From Pseudomonas entomophila (lineage in GTDB: Bacteria > Pseudomonadota > Gammaproteobacteria > Pseudomonadales > Pseudomonadaceae), in the NCBI RefSeq assembly GCF_029478665.1, contig NZ_JARPQB010000010.1:62001-126000 (forward strand): 64,000 nt of DNA, given 5' to 3'. Positions 47,357 to 57,795 of the stretch are shown here, one piece after another (positions within the stretch are counted from its first letter, which is position 1; each line of letters opens with the position of its first letter). The notes below the pieces were generated by a model. The model did not search any database, was not told the origin of the DNA, and saw nothing but the letters and a program-made list of their open reading frames with translations. Made by a program: the position numbers and the translations under genes.

Positions 47357-47856
47357 GCACGGTTTACCTGGGGGTGGGCAGTAACATCGACCGCGAACGG
47401 CATGTGTGCGCGGGGCTTGATGCGCTGGCGGGCATTCTCAGTGACATGCACTGTTCAGCGGTGTTCGAAAGCCAGGCCGTGGGCATCAAGAGCGGGCCCT
47501 TCTACAACCTGGTGGTGCGTGGGCAGACCGATCTGCCGCTGCTGGAGCTCGATCGTCGTCTCAAGTTCATCGAAGCGGACAATGGCCGCTATGCGCCGGA
47601 CCGCAAGGGCCTGCCGCTGGATATCGATGTGTTGATGTACGACGACCTGCATGGCACGTTCAACGGGCTTGTGCTGCCTCGGGCGGAGATCCTGAAGAAC
47701 GCCTTTGTGCTGTGGCCGTTGTCGCTGTTGGCGCCGGAACTGGTGCATCCGGGCGCGGGCAAGCCCATGGGGCAGTTGTGGCATGAGGCGAGCATCGAGC
47801 AGGTGCTGGCGCCAGTGCCGTTCGAATGGCGGGGTTTGCAGCTGACCCGGATCTGA
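47347..47856 (+). CDS. folK: HPPK, 2-amino-4-hydroxy-6-hydroxymethyldihydropteridine diphosphokinase
   Basis: A 169-residue enzyme that pyrophosphorylates the FolB product. TVYLGVGSNIDRERHVCAGLDALAG, the GPFYNLVV segment, the RYAPDRKGLPLDIDVLMYDD motif and the LPRAEILKNAFVLWPLSLLAPELVHP region are all present. Confidence 0.97.
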   Translation: MSLSTVYLGVGSNIDRERHVCAGLDALAGILSDMHCSAVFESQAVGIKSGPFYNLVVRGQTDLPLLELDRRLKFIEADNGRYAPDRKGLPLDIDVLMYDDLHGTFNGLVLPRAEILKNAFVLWPLSLLAPELVHPGAGKPMGQLWHEASIEQVLAPVPFEWRGLQLTRI

Positions 47857-47865
47857 TCCGAAGCG

Positions 47866-47921
47866 GTTCGCCGGCAAGCCGGCTCCTACACGGTCAGGTA
47901 GGAGCCGGCTTGCCGGCGAAC
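47866..47921. repeat. REP inverted repeat between folK and cca
   Basis: GTTCGCCGGCAAGCCGGCTC... and ...GAGCCGGCTTGCCGGCGAAC are perfect 24-base arms around an 8-base centre. Between convergent genes it can serve both as a terminator. Confidence 0.95.
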
Positions 47922-47924
47922 AGA

Positions 47925-49052
47925 TCAGTTGGCCTTGAAAGCCTGTAGCGCGCTGAGCCGCGCGGCCTTGAGCGCCCCGCCCAGTGCCTGGCCCGTCAAC
48001 CCGCTTTCCATCAACGGCTTCACATCCACCGCCCTGGCTGTTGCTGCCGCACCCCGCAAGTGCTCGCCCTGTGGATAATCCCGGCCCTCCAGCAAGGCAT
48101 CCATCCTGCACGCCTCGATGAATTCCTCGAAACGTTGTGGGCGCCGGTACACGTCGAACTTTTGCAGCAACTCCAGTAGCGTTTCAGCTGGCAGCTCCAG
48201 GGCGCGGTGTCCGTGCTGGTGGAATTCACCCACCAGCATCGCCAGTTCCTGGCACTCGCGGGGTGCCTTGAAGCGTTGGTTGACCGCCTTGATCTGCTTC
48301 TCTTCAAGAGCAAGCAGCAGGCAGGCCCAGCGCACTGTAAGCGGCTGCTTGTGTACTGCGGTCTGTTGCAACACAGCAAGCATATGAACGCCCTGACCGG
48401 CGTCGCCTTGGAACAGGGTGTCGACCTCCGGCATCAACTCCTCGAGGGCGCCGCAAGCGCGCAGCACTTCGATGAAGACCTGGGGCTGCTCCTCCATCAA
48501 GGCGCGTTCGATTTCCTTCCAGCTACGCTCCGCGGTCAGTGCCTGCAACTCGCCCGAGCCTGCGATCTGGCGCATCAATTCCAGAGTCTCATCGGCCACG
48601 CGAAAACCCAGCGGCGCATAACGGGCGGCGAAACGTGCCACGCGAAGGACACGCAGGGGATCTTCGGCGAACGCGGGGGCAACATGGCGAAGAATGCGCT
48701 GATCGAGATCAACTTTACCGTGGTAGGGGTCATGCAGGTTGCCGTGCTCGTCCTCGGCCATCGCGTTGATGGTCAGGTCGCGGCGGATCAGGTCTTCCTC
48801 CAGGGTCACATCCGGACTGGCATGGAAGGTGAACCCGCCATAACCGCGCCCACTCTTGCGCTCGGTGCGGGCCAGGGCGTACTCCTCACCGGTCTTGGGG
48901 TGAAGAAACACCGGGAAATCGGCGCCCACCGGGCGGAAGCCCTGGGCCTGCATCTGTTCGACCGTGGCTCCGACCACCAGCCAATCGACGTCGCTGACCG
49001 GGCGGCCGAGCAAGCGGTCGCGCACGGCGCCGCCAACTTTGTAGATCTGCAT
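47925..49052 (-). CDS. cca: CCA tRNA nucleotidyltransferase (class II, short form)
   Basis: A 375-residue enzyme that adds or repairs the 3' CCA of tRNAs. [30 protein letters not shown] has the GG and DxD motifs, [12 protein letters not shown] and [13 protein letters not shown] follow. The ATG at 49052 has GGAGG five bases upstream. The length matches the forms without a full C-terminal HD phosphohydrolase domain. Confidence 0.96.
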   Translation of the reverse strand: MQIYKVGGAVRDRLLGRPVSDVDWLVVGATVEQMQAQGFRPVGADFPVFLHPKTGEEYALARTERKSGRGYGGFTFHASPDVTLEEDLIRRDLTINAMAEDEHGNLHDPYHGKVDLDQRILRHVAPAFAEDPLRVLRVARFAARYAPLGFRVADETLELMRQIAGSGELQALTAERSWKEIERALMEEQPQVFIEVLRACGALEELMPEVDTLFQGDAGQGVHMLAVLQQTAVHKQPLTVRWACLLLALEEKQIKAVNQRFKAPRECQELAMLVGEFHQHGHRALELPAETLLELLQKFDVYRRPQRFEEFIEACRMDALLEGRDYPQGEHLRGAAATARAVDVKPLMESGLTGQALGGALKAARLSALQAFKAN

Positions 49053-49105
49053 ATGAACCTCCATGAGTGCCGACAGGATACCGTGTCGGCACGCATGGGG
49101 GAGGG

Positions 49106-50674
49106 TCAGAGGTGATGAACCACGGCCAGGTCCATGCGCCCGTACTCACCGGCCTCGCCATGTTCGCTGCGGGGCGGCATGTGGTGGGTCTTCATGATCT
49201 GGTCGCCCTGTACGGTTTCCAGGTGAATATCGAAGCCCCACAGGCGGTGCAGGTGCTTGAGCACTTCGTCGGTGGAGTCGCCCAGTGGTTTGCGGTTGTG
49301 TTGCTGGTGGCGCAGGGTCAGGGAGCGGTCACCACGGCGGTCGATGCTCCAGATCTGCACATTGGGCTCGCGGTTGCCCAGGTTGTACTGGGCGGCCAGT
49401 TGCTCACGGATGGTCCGGTAGCCGTCTTCGTCGTGGATCGCCGGTACCAGCAGGTCGTCGCGCTGGTCGTCGTCGAGGATGCTGAACAGCTTGAGGTCGC
49501 GGATCACCTTCGGTGAGAGGTACTGCAGGATGAAACTCTCGTCCTTGAAGCTGCTCATGGCGAACTTGATGGTGGACAGCCAGTCACTGCCGGCGATCTC
49601 CGGGAACCAGCGGCGGTCCTCTTCAGTTGGGTGCTCGCACATGCGACGGATGTCGGTGTACATCGCAAAACCCAGGGCATAGGGGTTGATGCCGCTGTAG
49701 TACGGGCTGTCGAAGCCGGGTTGGAACACCACGCTGGTATGCGACTGGAGGAACTCCATCATGAAGCCTTCGGTGATCAAACCCTCGTCGTAGAGGTCGT
49801 TCATCAGCGTGTAGTGCCAGAAGGTCGCCCAGCCTTCGTTCATCACCTGGGTCTGGCGCTGCGGGTAGAAATACTGGGCGATCTTGCGCACGATGCGCAC
49901 GACTTCACGCTGCCAGGGCTCGAGCAACGGAGCGTGTTTCTCGATGAAGTAAAGGATGTTTTCCTGTGGCTCGGCCGGGAAACGCGCGTCATCCTTCTCG
50001 CTGCCTTTCTCCGCGCCTTTGGGGATGGTGCGCCAAAGATCGTTGATCTGCCGTTGCAGATGCTCTTCACGCTCCTTCTGGCGGCGGCGCTCCTCTTCCG
50101 CAGAAATGGGATAGGGGCGTTTGTAGCGGTCCACGCCGTAATTCATCAGGGCGTGGCAGGAGTCGATCAGGTCTTCCACGGCGTCGATGCCGTGGCGTTC
50201 CTCGCATTGGGCGATGTACTGCTTGGCGAACACCAGGTAATCGATGATCGAGCTGGCATCGGTCCAGGTGCGGAACAGGTAGTTGCCCTTGAAGAAGCTG
50301 TTGTGGCCATAGCAGGCATGGGCGATCACCAGTGCCTGCATGCACATGGTGTTCTCTTCCATCAGGTAGGCGATGCACGGGTCGGAGTTGATCACGATCT
50401 CGTAGGCCAGGCCCATCTGCCCACGGCTGTAGGACTTCTCGGTGCTGAGGAACTGCTTGCCATACGACCAGTGGTGATACCCCAGGGGCATGCCCACGGA
50501 GGCATAGGCATCCATCATCTGCTCGGCGGTGATGACTTCGATCTGGTTCGGGTAGGTGTCCAGCGCGTAGCGCGCGGCCAGGCGGCTGATCTCGCGGTCG
50601 TAGGTCTGGATCAGCTCGAATGTCCACTCCGAACCGACGGAAATGGGTTGGCGTCTCTGTTCTCTGGCGCTCAT
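49106..50674 (-). CDS. SpoVR family protein
   Basis: A 522-residue cytoplasmic protein of unknown biochemistry. [49 protein letters not shown] and [41 protein letters not shown] are diagnostic. It overlaps yeaH by four bases and completes the PrkA-YeaH-SpoVR module, which in enterics is induced in stationary phase and nitrogen or carbon starvation. Confidence 0.95.
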   Translation of the reverse strand: MSAREQRRQPISVGSEWTFELIQTYDREISRLAARYALDTYPNQIEVITAEQMMDAYASVGMPLGYHHWSYGKQFLSTEKSYSRGQMGLAYEIVINSDPCIAYLMEENTMCMQALVIAHACYGHNSFFKGNYLFRTWTDASSIIDYLVFAKQYIAQCEERHGIDAVEDLIDSCHALMNYGVDRYKRPYPISAEEERRRQKEREEHLQRQINDLWRTIPKGAEKGSEKDDARFPAEPQENILYFIEKHAPLLEPWQREVVRIVRKIAQYFYPQRQTQVMNEGWATFWHYTLMNDLYDEGLITEGFMMEFLQSHTSVVFQPGFDSPYYSGINPYALGFAMYTDIRRMCEHPTEEDRRWFPEIAGSDWLSTIKFAMSSFKDESFILQYLSPKVIRDLKLFSILDDDQRDDLLVPAIHDEDGYRTIREQLAAQYNLGNREPNVQIWSIDRRGDRSLTLRHQQHNRKPLGDSTDEVLKHLHRLWGFDIHLETVQGDQIMKTHHMPPRSEHGEAGEYGRMDLAVVHHL

Positions 50675-51942
50675 GTGGCTAACCTGCGCTGGAAGAGTTC
50701 ACGGAAGACCGGATAGATATCGCCGGCCGATACCAACTGCTGCTGGGCAAAAGTGTCCGGATAGGCTTCGCCTATGCGCTCGTACTCGTACCACAGCGCC
50801 TGGTGTTCGCGTGGAGTGATCTCGACATAAGTGTAGTACTGCACATGCGGCATGATCTGGTTGGCGAGGATGTCGCGGCAGATCGGCGAGTCGTCGTTCC
50901 AGTTGTCGCCGTCCGAGGCCTGGGCGGCGTAGATGTTCCAGTCACTGGCCGGGTAACGTTCGGCCATGATCTCCTGCATCATTTTCAGCGCGCTGGAAAC
51001 GATGGTGCCGCCGGTCTCGCGGGAGTAGAAGAACTCTTCTTCGTCCACTTCGCGGGCACTGGTGTGGTGACGGATGAACACCACCTCGATGCGGTCGTAG
51101 TTCCGCTTGAGGAACAGGTACAGCAGGATGAAGAAGCGCTTGGCGATATCCTTGGTGGCCTGGGTCATGGAGCCGGAGACGTCCATCAGGCAGAACATCA
51201 CCGCCTTGGAGCTGGGGTTGGGTTGCTTGATCAGCAGGTTGTACTTGAGGTCGAAGGTGTCGAGGAACGGCAGGCGGTTGATGCGCGCCTTGAGGCGTTC
51301 GATCTCGATCTCGGTTTCCTGGATGTCGGTGAAGTTGTCCGGCTCTTCGACTTTCAGCCGATCCAGCTCCTTTTGTGCTTCACGCAACAGGGCGCGACTG
51401 CTGCCGGTCAGGGCGATGCGCCGCGCGTGGGCCGAGCGCAATGTGCGTACGATATTGATGCGCGAGGGGTTGCCTTCGTTGGCGATACCGGCGCGCACGG
51501 TCTTGAAAGTGTCGGTACCGGTCAGGTGGCGTTTGACCAGATTGGGTAGTTCAAGGTCCTCGAACATGAACTCGAGGAACTCTTCCTGGGTGATCTGGAA
51601 GACGAAGTCGTCCATGCCCTCGCCGGAGTTGCCAGCCTTGCCGCGCCCGCCACCGCCGCCGCCACCCTGGGGGCGGGCAATGTGTTCGCCGGCGGTGAAT
51701 TCCTTGTTGCCGGGGTGGACGATGGTCTGTTTGCCGCCACGACCGTGGTGCAGTACCGGTTCATCGATATCGCGACCCGGAATGCTGATCTGTTCGCCAT
51801 GCTCCATGTCCATGATGGAGCGGCGGCTCACGGCCTCTTCGACGGCTTTCTTGATGTGCTCGCGGTACCGCCGCAGAAAACGCTGGCGGTTGACCGTGCT
51901 CTTGTTCTTGCCGTTCAGGCGTCGGTCGATTACGTAGCTCAT
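50671..51942 (-). CDS. YeaH/YhbH family protein (DUF444, vWA-like)
   Basis: A 423-residue protein with a C-terminal von Willebrand A-type fold: [24 protein letters not shown] carries the DxSxS metal site. A Gly-rich linker ([11 protein letters not shown]) is near residue 100. Its frame extends ten codons upstream, but [26 protein letters not shown] is the standard start. It is thought to work with the PrkA kinase. Confidence 0.95.
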   Translation of the reverse strand: MSYVIDRRLNGKNKSTVNRQRFLRRYREHIKKAVEEAVSRRSIMDMEHGEQISIPGRDIDEPVLHHGRGGKQTIVHPGNKEFTAGEHIARPQGGGGGGGRGKAGNSGEGMDDFVFQITQEEFLEFMFEDLELPNLVKRHLTGTDTFKTVRAGIANEGNPSRINIVRTLRSAHARRIALTGSSRALLREAQKELDRLKVEEPDNFTDIQETEIEIERLKARINRLPFLDTFDLKYNLLIKQPNPSSKAVMFCLMDVSGSMTQATKDIAKRFFILLYLFLKRNYDRIEVVFIRHHTSAREVDEEEFFYSRETGGTIVSSALKMMQEIMAERYPASDWNIYAAQASDGDNWNDDSPICRDILANQIMPHVQYYTYVEITPREHQALWYEYERIGEAYPDTFAQQQLVSAGDIYPVFRELFQRRLAT

Positions 51943-51961
51943 GGGCCCTCCGGTAGCGGGA

Positions 51962-51992
51962 TACAGCTGCAAGCTTCAAGCTACGAGCTGCA
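51962..51992. repeat. Short AGCTGCAAGC-type repeat
   Basis: Between prkA and yeaH, permutations of AGCTGCAAG, CTTCAAGCTAC and GAGCTGCAAG follow one another. I recall this low-complexity motif as common in Pseudomonas intergenic DNA. It sits inside an operon in a 119-base gap. Confidence 0.6.
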
Positions 51993-52061
51993 AGTAAAAG
52001 CAGTCGCCGCCGCCACGCGCGGTACGCGGGAGCCCGTCGTACCGTACGTGACTTGCCGCCT

Positions 52062-53984
52062 TTACTGCGATTTCCTGACCCGCAGGTACCATTCCGACAG
52101 CAGGCGCACCTGTTTGTCGGTGTAGCCACGCTCCACCATCCGGGTGACGAAGTCGTTGTGTTTCTGTTGATCCTCTTTGCTGGCCTTGGCGTTGAAGCTG
52201 ATGACGGGCAGCAGATCCTCGGTGTTGGAGAACATTTTCTTCTCGATCACCACCCGCAGCTTCTCGTAGCTCAGCCAGCTGGGGTTCTTGCCGTTGTTGT
52301 TGGCCCGGGCGCGCAACACGAAGTTGACGATCTCGTTGCGGAAGTCCTTCGGATTGCTGATGCCTGCCGGCTTCTCGATCTTCTCCAGCTCTTCGTTGAG
52401 GGCGATGCGGTTGAGGATCTCGCCGGTTTCCGGGTCGCGGTATTCCTGGTCCTGGATCCAGAAATCGGCGTACAGCACATAGCGGTCGAAGATGTTCTGG
52501 CCGTATTCGCTGTAGGACTCGAGGTAGGCGGTCTGGATTTCCTTGCCGATGAACTCGATGTAGCGCGGTGCCAGGTATTCCTTCAGGTAGCGCAAGTAAC
52601 GCTCGCGCACCTCGGCGGGGAACTGCTCCTGCTCGATCTGCTGTTCCAGCACATAGAGCAGGTGCACTGGGTTGGCCGCGATTTCGTGCGGATCGAAGTT
52701 GAACACCTTGGACAGGATCTTGAACGCAAAACGCGTCGACAGGCCGTTCATGCCCTCGTCGACACCGGCTGAGTCGCGGTATTCCTGGATCGACTTGGCC
52801 TTGGGGTCGGTGTCTTTCAGGTTCTCGCCATCGTAGACGCGCATTTTCGAGTAGATGTTGGAGTTTTCCGGCTCCTTCAGGCGCGAGAGCACGGTGAACT
52901 GGGCGAGCATCTTGAGGGTGTCGGGCGCGCAGTGGGCCTTGGCCAGCGAGCTGTTGACCAGCAGCTTGTCGTAGATCTTGATCTCGTCGCTGACCCGCAG
53001 GCAGTACGGGACCTTGACGATGTAGATCCGGTCGATGAACGCTTCGTTGTTCTTGTTATTGCGGAACGTGTGCCATTCCGACTCGTTGGAGTGGGCCAGC
53101 AGGATGCCGGTGTAAGGGATGGCTCCAAGGCCCTCGGTACTGTTGTAGTTGCCCTCCTGCGTGGCAGTGAGCAACGGGTGCAGGACCTTGATCGGTGCCT
53201 TGAACATCTCGACGAATTCCATCAGGCCCTGGTTGGCCCGGCACAGAGCACCCGAATAGCTGTAGGCGTCGGCATCGTTCTGTGGAAATTCTTCTAGCTT
53301 GCGGATGTCCACCTTGCCCACCAGGGCCGAGATATCCTGGTTGTTCTCGTCGCCCGGTTCAGTCTTGGCGATAGCGATCTGATTGAGGATCGAAGGGTAG
53401 AGCTTGACCACCTTGAACTGGCTGATATCACCGCCAAACTCCGCCAGGCGTTTGGTGGCCCAGGGCGACATGATGGTGTTCAGATAGCGTCGTGGTATCC
53501 CGAAGTCCTCTTCGAGAATAGCGCCGTCCTCAGAAGCGTTGAACAGCCCCAGGGGCGATTCGAACACCGGCGAGCCCTTGATGGCATAGAACGGTACTCT
53601 CTCCATCAACTGCTTGAGTTTTTCGGCCAGCGACGATTTACCGCCGCCTACCGGGCCCAGCAGGTAGAGGATCTGTTTCTTCTCTTCCAGGCCCTGAGCG
53701 GCATGGCGGAAGTAGGAGACGATCTGGTCGATGCATTCTTCCATCCCGTGGAAGTCGGCAAAGGTTGGATATCGACGGATCACTTTGTTGGAGAAGATCC
53801 GCGACAGCCTGGAGTTGCTGGAGGTGTCGATCAGCTCGGGTTCACCGATAGCCATCAACAGCCGCTCGGCCGCCGAGGCATAGGCACTGCGATCTTTCTT
53901 GCACAGTTCGAGGTACTCCTGCAGGGAGAGTTCTTCCTGCCGGGTGGACTCGAAACGTTGTTGGAAGTGGCTAAAAATGCTCAT
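52062..53984 (-). CDS. PrkA/YeaG serine protein kinase
   Basis: A 640-residue AAA+-type kinase. SIFSHFQQRFESTRQEELSLQEYLELCKKDRSAYASAAERLL is the N-terminus, LLGPVGGGKSSLAEKLK the Walker A at about residue 110, and the C-terminal kinase-like domain holds RDPETGEILNRIALNEELEKIEKPAG. It heads the prkA-yeaH-spoVR operon. AACTATCCTTAAG on the minus strand at about 54151-54161 resembles a sigma-S -10 element, which would fit stationary-phase expression. Confidence 0.95.
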   Translation of the reverse strand: MSIFSHFQQRFESTRQEELSLQEYLELCKKDRSAYASAAERLLMAIGEPELIDTSSNSRLSRIFSNKVIRRYPTFADFHGMEECIDQIVSYFRHAAQGLEEKKQILYLLGPVGGGKSSLAEKLKQLMERVPFYAIKGSPVFESPLGLFNASEDGAILEEDFGIPRRYLNTIMSPWATKRLAEFGGDISQFKVVKLYPSILNQIAIAKTEPGDENNQDISALVGKVDIRKLEEFPQNDADAYSYSGALCRANQGLMEFVEMFKAPIKVLHPLLTATQEGNYNSTEGLGAIPYTGILLAHSNESEWHTFRNNKNNEAFIDRIYIVKVPYCLRVSDEIKIYDKLLVNSSLAKAHCAPDTLKMLAQFTVLSRLKEPENSNIYSKMRVYDGENLKDTDPKAKSIQEYRDSAGVDEGMNGLSTRFAFKILSKVFNFDPHEIAANPVHLLYVLEQQIEQEQFPAEVRERYLRYLKEYLAPRYIEFIGKEIQTAYLESYSEYGQNIFDRYVLYADFWIQDQEYRDPETGEILNRIALNEELEKIEKPAGISNPKDFRNEIVNFVLRARANNNGKNPSWLSYEKLRVVIEKKMFSNTEDLLPVISFNAKASKEDQQKHNDFVTRMVERGYTDKQVRLLSEWYLRVRKSQ

Positions 53985-54268
53985 GACGTCACCTCGCTCG
54001 ATACGTGGAGACGACGCCGGATCAGTCAGCCGATGCTGGCATGCAACCGGGCTTGCCGATTGCTGTAAACCCCCCAGAACACCCTGAAACGCTACCGATG
54101 ACCCGCACGCCGGTGTACCGGCTCTCCCCTTTTCTTGGATGGCCTGGGCTTAAGGATAGTTGGTTATACGCAAGGTCAAGGGCGGGGAGCCAAGAAGACG
54201 CCTGCGACCGTTCGTCAGGTCTGGCGCGAGCCCGCACGGAGCGCGGGCTGCAGGAAAAATGAAAAAAA
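53985..54268. other. prkA upstream region
   Basis: 284 bases. It holds a hairpin AGCCCGC / GCGGGCT (54229-54249) beyond the glpE stop and the possible sigma-S type -10 mentioned under prkA. No open frame is convincing. Confidence 0.5.
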
Positions 54269-54598
54269 TTATTCCACGTTGCCCTGAGCGGTTTCGTCCG
54301 GGTAGGTGGCGCGCCACAGCTCGAAGCCACCATCGATGCTGTAGACATTGGAGAAGCCCTGGCCGACGAGGTAGGCGGCGGCGCTCTGGCTGGAATTGCC
54401 GTGGTAGCAGACAACCAGTGTAGGCGCATCGAGGTCGGCACTGCGGATGAAATCGGCCACCGAGTGGTTGTCCAGATGAGTGGCGCCGGTGATGTGCCCG
54501 GCGGCGTAGGCTTGCGGGTCGCGAATGTCCACCACGACCGCACCTGCTGCACGTAGGGCGAGGGCTTGCTCGGGGCTGATACGCTTGAATTCGCTCAT
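54269..54598 (-). CDS. glpE: Thiosulfate sulfurtransferase GlpE
   Basis: A 109-residue single-domain rhodanese. The active-site loop [16 protein letters not shown] contains the catalytic Cys with its GNSS, so unlike the YibN-type protein at 11174 it should be active, moving sulfur from thiosulfate to cyanide or thiols. [36 protein letters not shown] is the N-terminus. It follows apaH after 13 bases. Confidence 0.95.
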   Translation of the reverse strand: MSEFKRISPEQALALRAAGAVVVDIRDPQAYAAGHITGATHLDNHSVADFIRSADLDAPTLVVCYHGNSSQSAAAYLVGQGFSNVYSIDGGFELWRATYPDETAQGNVE

Positions 54599-54611
54599 GG
54601 GTGCGCTTCCT

Positions 54612-55469
54612 TCAGGGTTGATCGTTGTGGGGTGCTGGTGGGCGAGGGGTGCCCTCACGGGTGCAATCGCAGCGGTGGTACTCGCCGCTGTCGACGTTGT
54701 ACAGGGTCATCGCGCCGCCCCAGACGCAACCGGTGTCCAGGGCGATCACGCCCGGTACGTCGACACGGCCTTCGAGGGCGGCCCAGTGGCCGAAGATGAT
54801 CTTCACGTGCCGCGAGCGGCGGTCTGGATGGTCGAACCAGGGCTTGTAGCCTTTGGGGGCGCTGTCCAGCCCTTCCTTGCTCTTGAGGTCGAGCTTGCCG
54901 GCGGCAGTGCAGAAGCGCATGCGGGTGAAGTAGTTGGTGATCACCCGCAGGCGTTCGACACCCGCCAGGTCCTTGCTCCACTTGTTGGGCTCGTTGCCGT
55001 ACATACCGTCCAGGTACAGCTTGAGACGGCCATCGTCGCGCAGCACTTCCTCGACTTCGGCGGCCAGTTCCAGTGCCTTGCCCAGTGTCCATTGCGGTGG
55101 GATGCCGGCGTGGACCATGGCAATGCCGCGTGGTTCGTCGTAGTGCAGCAGCTTCTGCCGGCGCAGCCAGTCGAACAGTTGGTCGGCGTCCGGGGCCTCT
55201 ATGATTTCGCGCAGGGTGTCGCTTTTCTTCAGGCGTTCGACGTTGTGCCAGGCAGCCAGCAGGTGCAGGTCATGGTTGCCCAGCACGCAGATCAGCGAAT
55301 CACGAATCGAATAGAGGTAGCGCAGGGTCTCGAGCGACTCCGGGCCGCGGTTGACCAGGTCGCCCACCAACCATAGGCGGTCCACCGCGGGATTGAAGCG
55401 CACGCGTTCGAGCAGGCACTTGAGTGGCTGCAGGCAACCTTGCAGGTCACCGACCGCGTAGGTGGTCAT
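54612..55469 (-). CDS. apaH: Diadenosine tetraphosphatase (symmetrical) ApaH
   Basis: A 285-residue metallophosphatase that splits Ap4A to two ADP and removes Np4 caps from RNA. Motifs are [33 protein letters not shown] and, near the end, FGHWAALEG. Its ATG shares bases with the apaG stop. Confidence 0.97.
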   Translation of the reverse strand: MTTYAVGDLQGCLQPLKCLLERVRFNPAVDRLWLVGDLVNRGPESLETLRYLYSIRDSLICVLGNHDLHLLAAWHNVERLKKSDTLREIIEAPDADQLFDWLRRQKLLHYDEPRGIAMVHAGIPPQWTLGKALELAAEVEEVLRDDGRLKLYLDGMYGNEPNKWSKDLAGVERLRVITNYFTRMRFCTAAGKLDLKSKEGLDSAPKGYKPWFDHPDRRSRHVKIIFGHWAALEGRVDVPGVIALDTGCVWGGAMTLYNVDSGEYHRCDCTREGTPRPPAPHNDQP

Positions 55470-55849
55470 CAGTGCAGTGCTCCGGGCACGGCCAGGCGGA
55501 ACGGCGCGATCGTGGCGTCGAAGCGTTTTCCGTCCTCGGCGAACATCTGGTAGCTGCCCTGCATGGTACCGACACGGGTGCTGATCACCGCGCCGCTGCT
55601 GTAGGTGTGGCTCTGTCCTGGTTCGATCAGCGGTTGCTGGCCGATCACGCCTGCCCCCCGGACTTCCTCGACTTCGCCATCGCCGTTGGTGATCAGCCAG
55701 TGCCGGGACATCAGCTTGGCTTTCACCGTGCCGTTGTTCTGCACGGTGATGGTGTAGGCGAAGGCGAAACGGTCGTTCTCGGGGTCGGATTGTTCTTTGA
55801 GGTAGCGAGTGACGACGCTGACGTCGATCTGGTAGCGGGGGTCGGACAT
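55469..55849 (-). CDS. apaG: ApaG (Co2+/Mg2+ efflux-associated) protein
   Basis: A 126-residue fibronectin-like beta-sandwich protein of uncertain function. [39 protein letters not shown] and [38 protein letters not shown] are diagnostic. It is in the conserved surA-pdxA-ksgA-apaG-apaH order. I start at the ATG at 55849. Confidence 0.96.
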   Translation of the reverse strand: MSDPRYQIDVSVVTRYLKEQSDPENDRFAFAYTITVQNNGTVKAKLMSRHWLITNGDGEVEEVRGAGVIGQQPLIEPGQSHTYSSGAVISTRVGTMQGSYQMFAEDGKRFDATIAPFRLAVPGALH

Positions 55850-55936
55850 GCAAGGGCCTTGGGCGAACTGACGCAATAACGCAGTCTAGGCCATTGGCGG
55901 GGGGGAGGGCCAGCGGTGCTGGGCAGCTGCGGGACC

Positions 55937-56001
55937 GTTCGCCGGCAAGCCGGCTCCTACGATGGGGCGTATCGCCTGTAGGAGCCGGCTTGCCGGCGAA
56001 C
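55937..56001. repeat. REP inverted repeat between apaG and ksgA
   Basis: GTTCGCCGGCAAGCCGGCTC... faces its exact inverse around about 17 bases. It interrupts an otherwise close operon, so it may act as an mRNA-stability element rather than a terminator. Confidence 0.92.
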
Positions 56002-56008
56002 AGGGCTA

Positions 56009-56809
56009 TCAGCCCTGCTGTTCGGCCAGCTTGTCGGCCAGGCGTACGAACGCGGCCAGGTCCAGTTGCTCGGGGCGCAGGCTGCCATCGACGCCGGCAG
56101 CCTCGATGGCCTGGCTGTCGAGCAGGCCCTTGAGCGTGTTGCGCAGGGTCTTGCGGCGCTGGTTGAAGGCTTCGCGTACCACGCGCTCCAACAATTGCGG
56201 GTCCTTGGCCGGGTGCGGCAGTACCTCGTGGGGGACCAGGCGCACGATGGCCGAATCCACTTTCGGCGGGGGGTTGAACGCGCCTGGGCCTACGTTGAAC
56301 AGGTGTTCCACGCGGCAGTGGTACTGGACCATGATCGACAGGCGGCCCCAGTCACCACCACCCGGGCCTGCGGCCATGCGCTCGACCACTTCCTTCTGCA
56401 GCATGAAGTGCATGTCGCGGATCAGGTGGGCGTGGGCCAGCAGGTGGAAGATCAGCGGTGTCGAGATGTTATAGGGCAGGTTGCCCACCACCTTGAGGCT
56501 GCGCTCCGGCACGCCCAGCTGATTGAAGTCGAACTTCAGGGCGTCGCCCTGGTGCAGGCGGAAATTGCCGCGCCCGGCGAACTTGTGTTGCAGGATCGGC
56601 ACCAGATCCTTGTCCAGCTCCACCACGTCCAGCTGTGCGCCGCTGCCCAGCAGGCCCTCGGTGAGGGCGCCCTGGCCCGGGCCGATTTCCAGCAGGTGTT
56701 CGCCGGCCTTGGCGTTGATCGCCCGCAGGATGCGGTCGATGATTCCGGCGTCATGCAGGAAGTTCTGGCCGAAGCGCTTGCGCGCCCGGTGTTGGTAATG
56801 CTCGTTCAT
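56009..56809 (-). CDS. rsmA: 16S rRNA dimethyladenosine transferase KsgA (RsmA)
   Basis: A 266-residue enzyme dimethylating A1518 and A1519 of 16S r[30 protein letters not shown] (SAM motif I) and the catalytic NLPYNIS are intact. Its ATG overlaps the pdxA stop by four bases. Confidence 0.98.
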   Translation of the reverse strand: MNEHYQHRARKRFGQNFLHDAGIIDRILRAINAKAGEHLLEIGPGQGALTEGLLGSGAQLDVVELDKDLVPILQHKFAGRGNFRLHQGDALKFDFNQLGVPERSLKVVGNLPYNISTPLIFHLLAHAHLIRDMHFMLQKEVVERMAAGPGGGDWGRLSIMVQYHCRVEHLFNVGPGAFNPPPKVDSAIVRLVPHEVLPHPAKDPQLLERVVREAFNQRRKTLRNTLKGLLDSQAIEAAGVDGSLRPEQLDLAAFVRLADKLAEQQG

Positions 56810-57795
56810 GGTCGGTTCTCGGCCATCTGGTAGGCGGTTTCCAGGGCGACGCGCAGGCTGCCGGTGTCGATCCGGCCACTGCCGGCCAGGTCCAGGGCGG
56901 TGCCGTGGTCGACCGAGGTGCGGATGATCGGCAGGCCCAGCGTCACGTTGACCGCGGCACCGAAGCCCTTGTACTTGAGTACGGGCAGGCCCTGGTCGTG
57001 GTACATCGCCAGCACCGCGTCGCAGTGCTCCAGATATTTGGGGGTAAACAGGGTATCGGCCGGCAGTGGTCCGCGCAGGTCCATGCCTTCCTGGCGCAGG
57101 CGCTCCAGGGCGGGCTCGATGATGTCGATTTCTTCGCGGCCCAGGTGGCCGCCTTCCCCGGCGTGCGGATTGAGCCCGCAGACCAGGATGCGTGGGTTGT
57201 CGATGCCGAACTTGTCGCGCATGTCCGCATGCAGGATGCGGGTGACGCGCTCAAGGCGTTCGGGGGTGATGGCATCGGCGATGTCGCGCAGGGGCAGGTG
57301 AGTGGTCACTAGTGCCACGCGCAGGCCTCGTGTCGCCAGCATCATGACCACTTGCGCGGTATGGGTGAGGTCGGCGAGGAACTCGGTGTGCCCGGAGAAG
57401 GCGATGCCGCTCTCGTTGATCACGCCCTTGTGCACGGGGGCGGTGATCATGCCGGCGAAATCACCGTTGAGGCAGCCTTGGCCGGCGCGGGTGAGGGTCT
57501 CCAGGACGAAGGCGGCGTTGGCCTTGTCCAGTTGTCCGGCTACTACTGGCTTGGCCAGGGGGGTGTCCCAGACGTACAGGCTCCCGGCGGGGGCCGGGTG
57601 TTCCGGGAAACTGCCGGGCGTGACCAGGCGTAGGTCGACGGCCAGCCCCAGCTGCGCGGCCCGCTCGGCGAGCAGGTCACGGCTGGTGATGGCGATCAGG
57701 GGGTGGGGCTGTGCCTCGGCGGCGAGCAGCAGGCACAGGTCGGGGCCTATGCCGGCTGGTTCACCGGGTGTAACGGCGAAGCGCAGGGGCTTCAC
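56806..57795 (-). CDS. pdxA: 4-hydroxythreonine-4-phosphate dehydrogenase PdxA
   Basis: A 329-residue NAD-dependent enzyme of pyridoxal phosphate synthesis. [36 protein letters not shown] and [12 protein letters not shown] carry the substrate and metal ligands. It overlaps surA by four bases. Confidence 0.98.
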   Translation of the reverse strand: MKPLRFAVTPGEPAGIGPDLCLLLAAEAQPHPLIAITSRDLLAERAAQLGLAVDLRLVTPGSFPEHPAPAGSLYVWDTPLAKPVVAGQLDKANAAFVLETLTRAGQGCLNGDFAGMITAPVHKGVINESGIAFSGHTEFLADLTHTAQVVMMLATRGLRVALVTTHLPLRDIADAITPERLERVTRILHADMRDKFGIDNPRILVCGLNPHAGEGGHLGREEIDIIEPALERLRQEGMDLRGPLPADTLFTPKYLEHCDAVLAMYHDQGLPVLKYKGFGAAVNVTLGLPIIRTSVDHGTALDLAGSGRIDTGSLRVALETAYQMAENRP

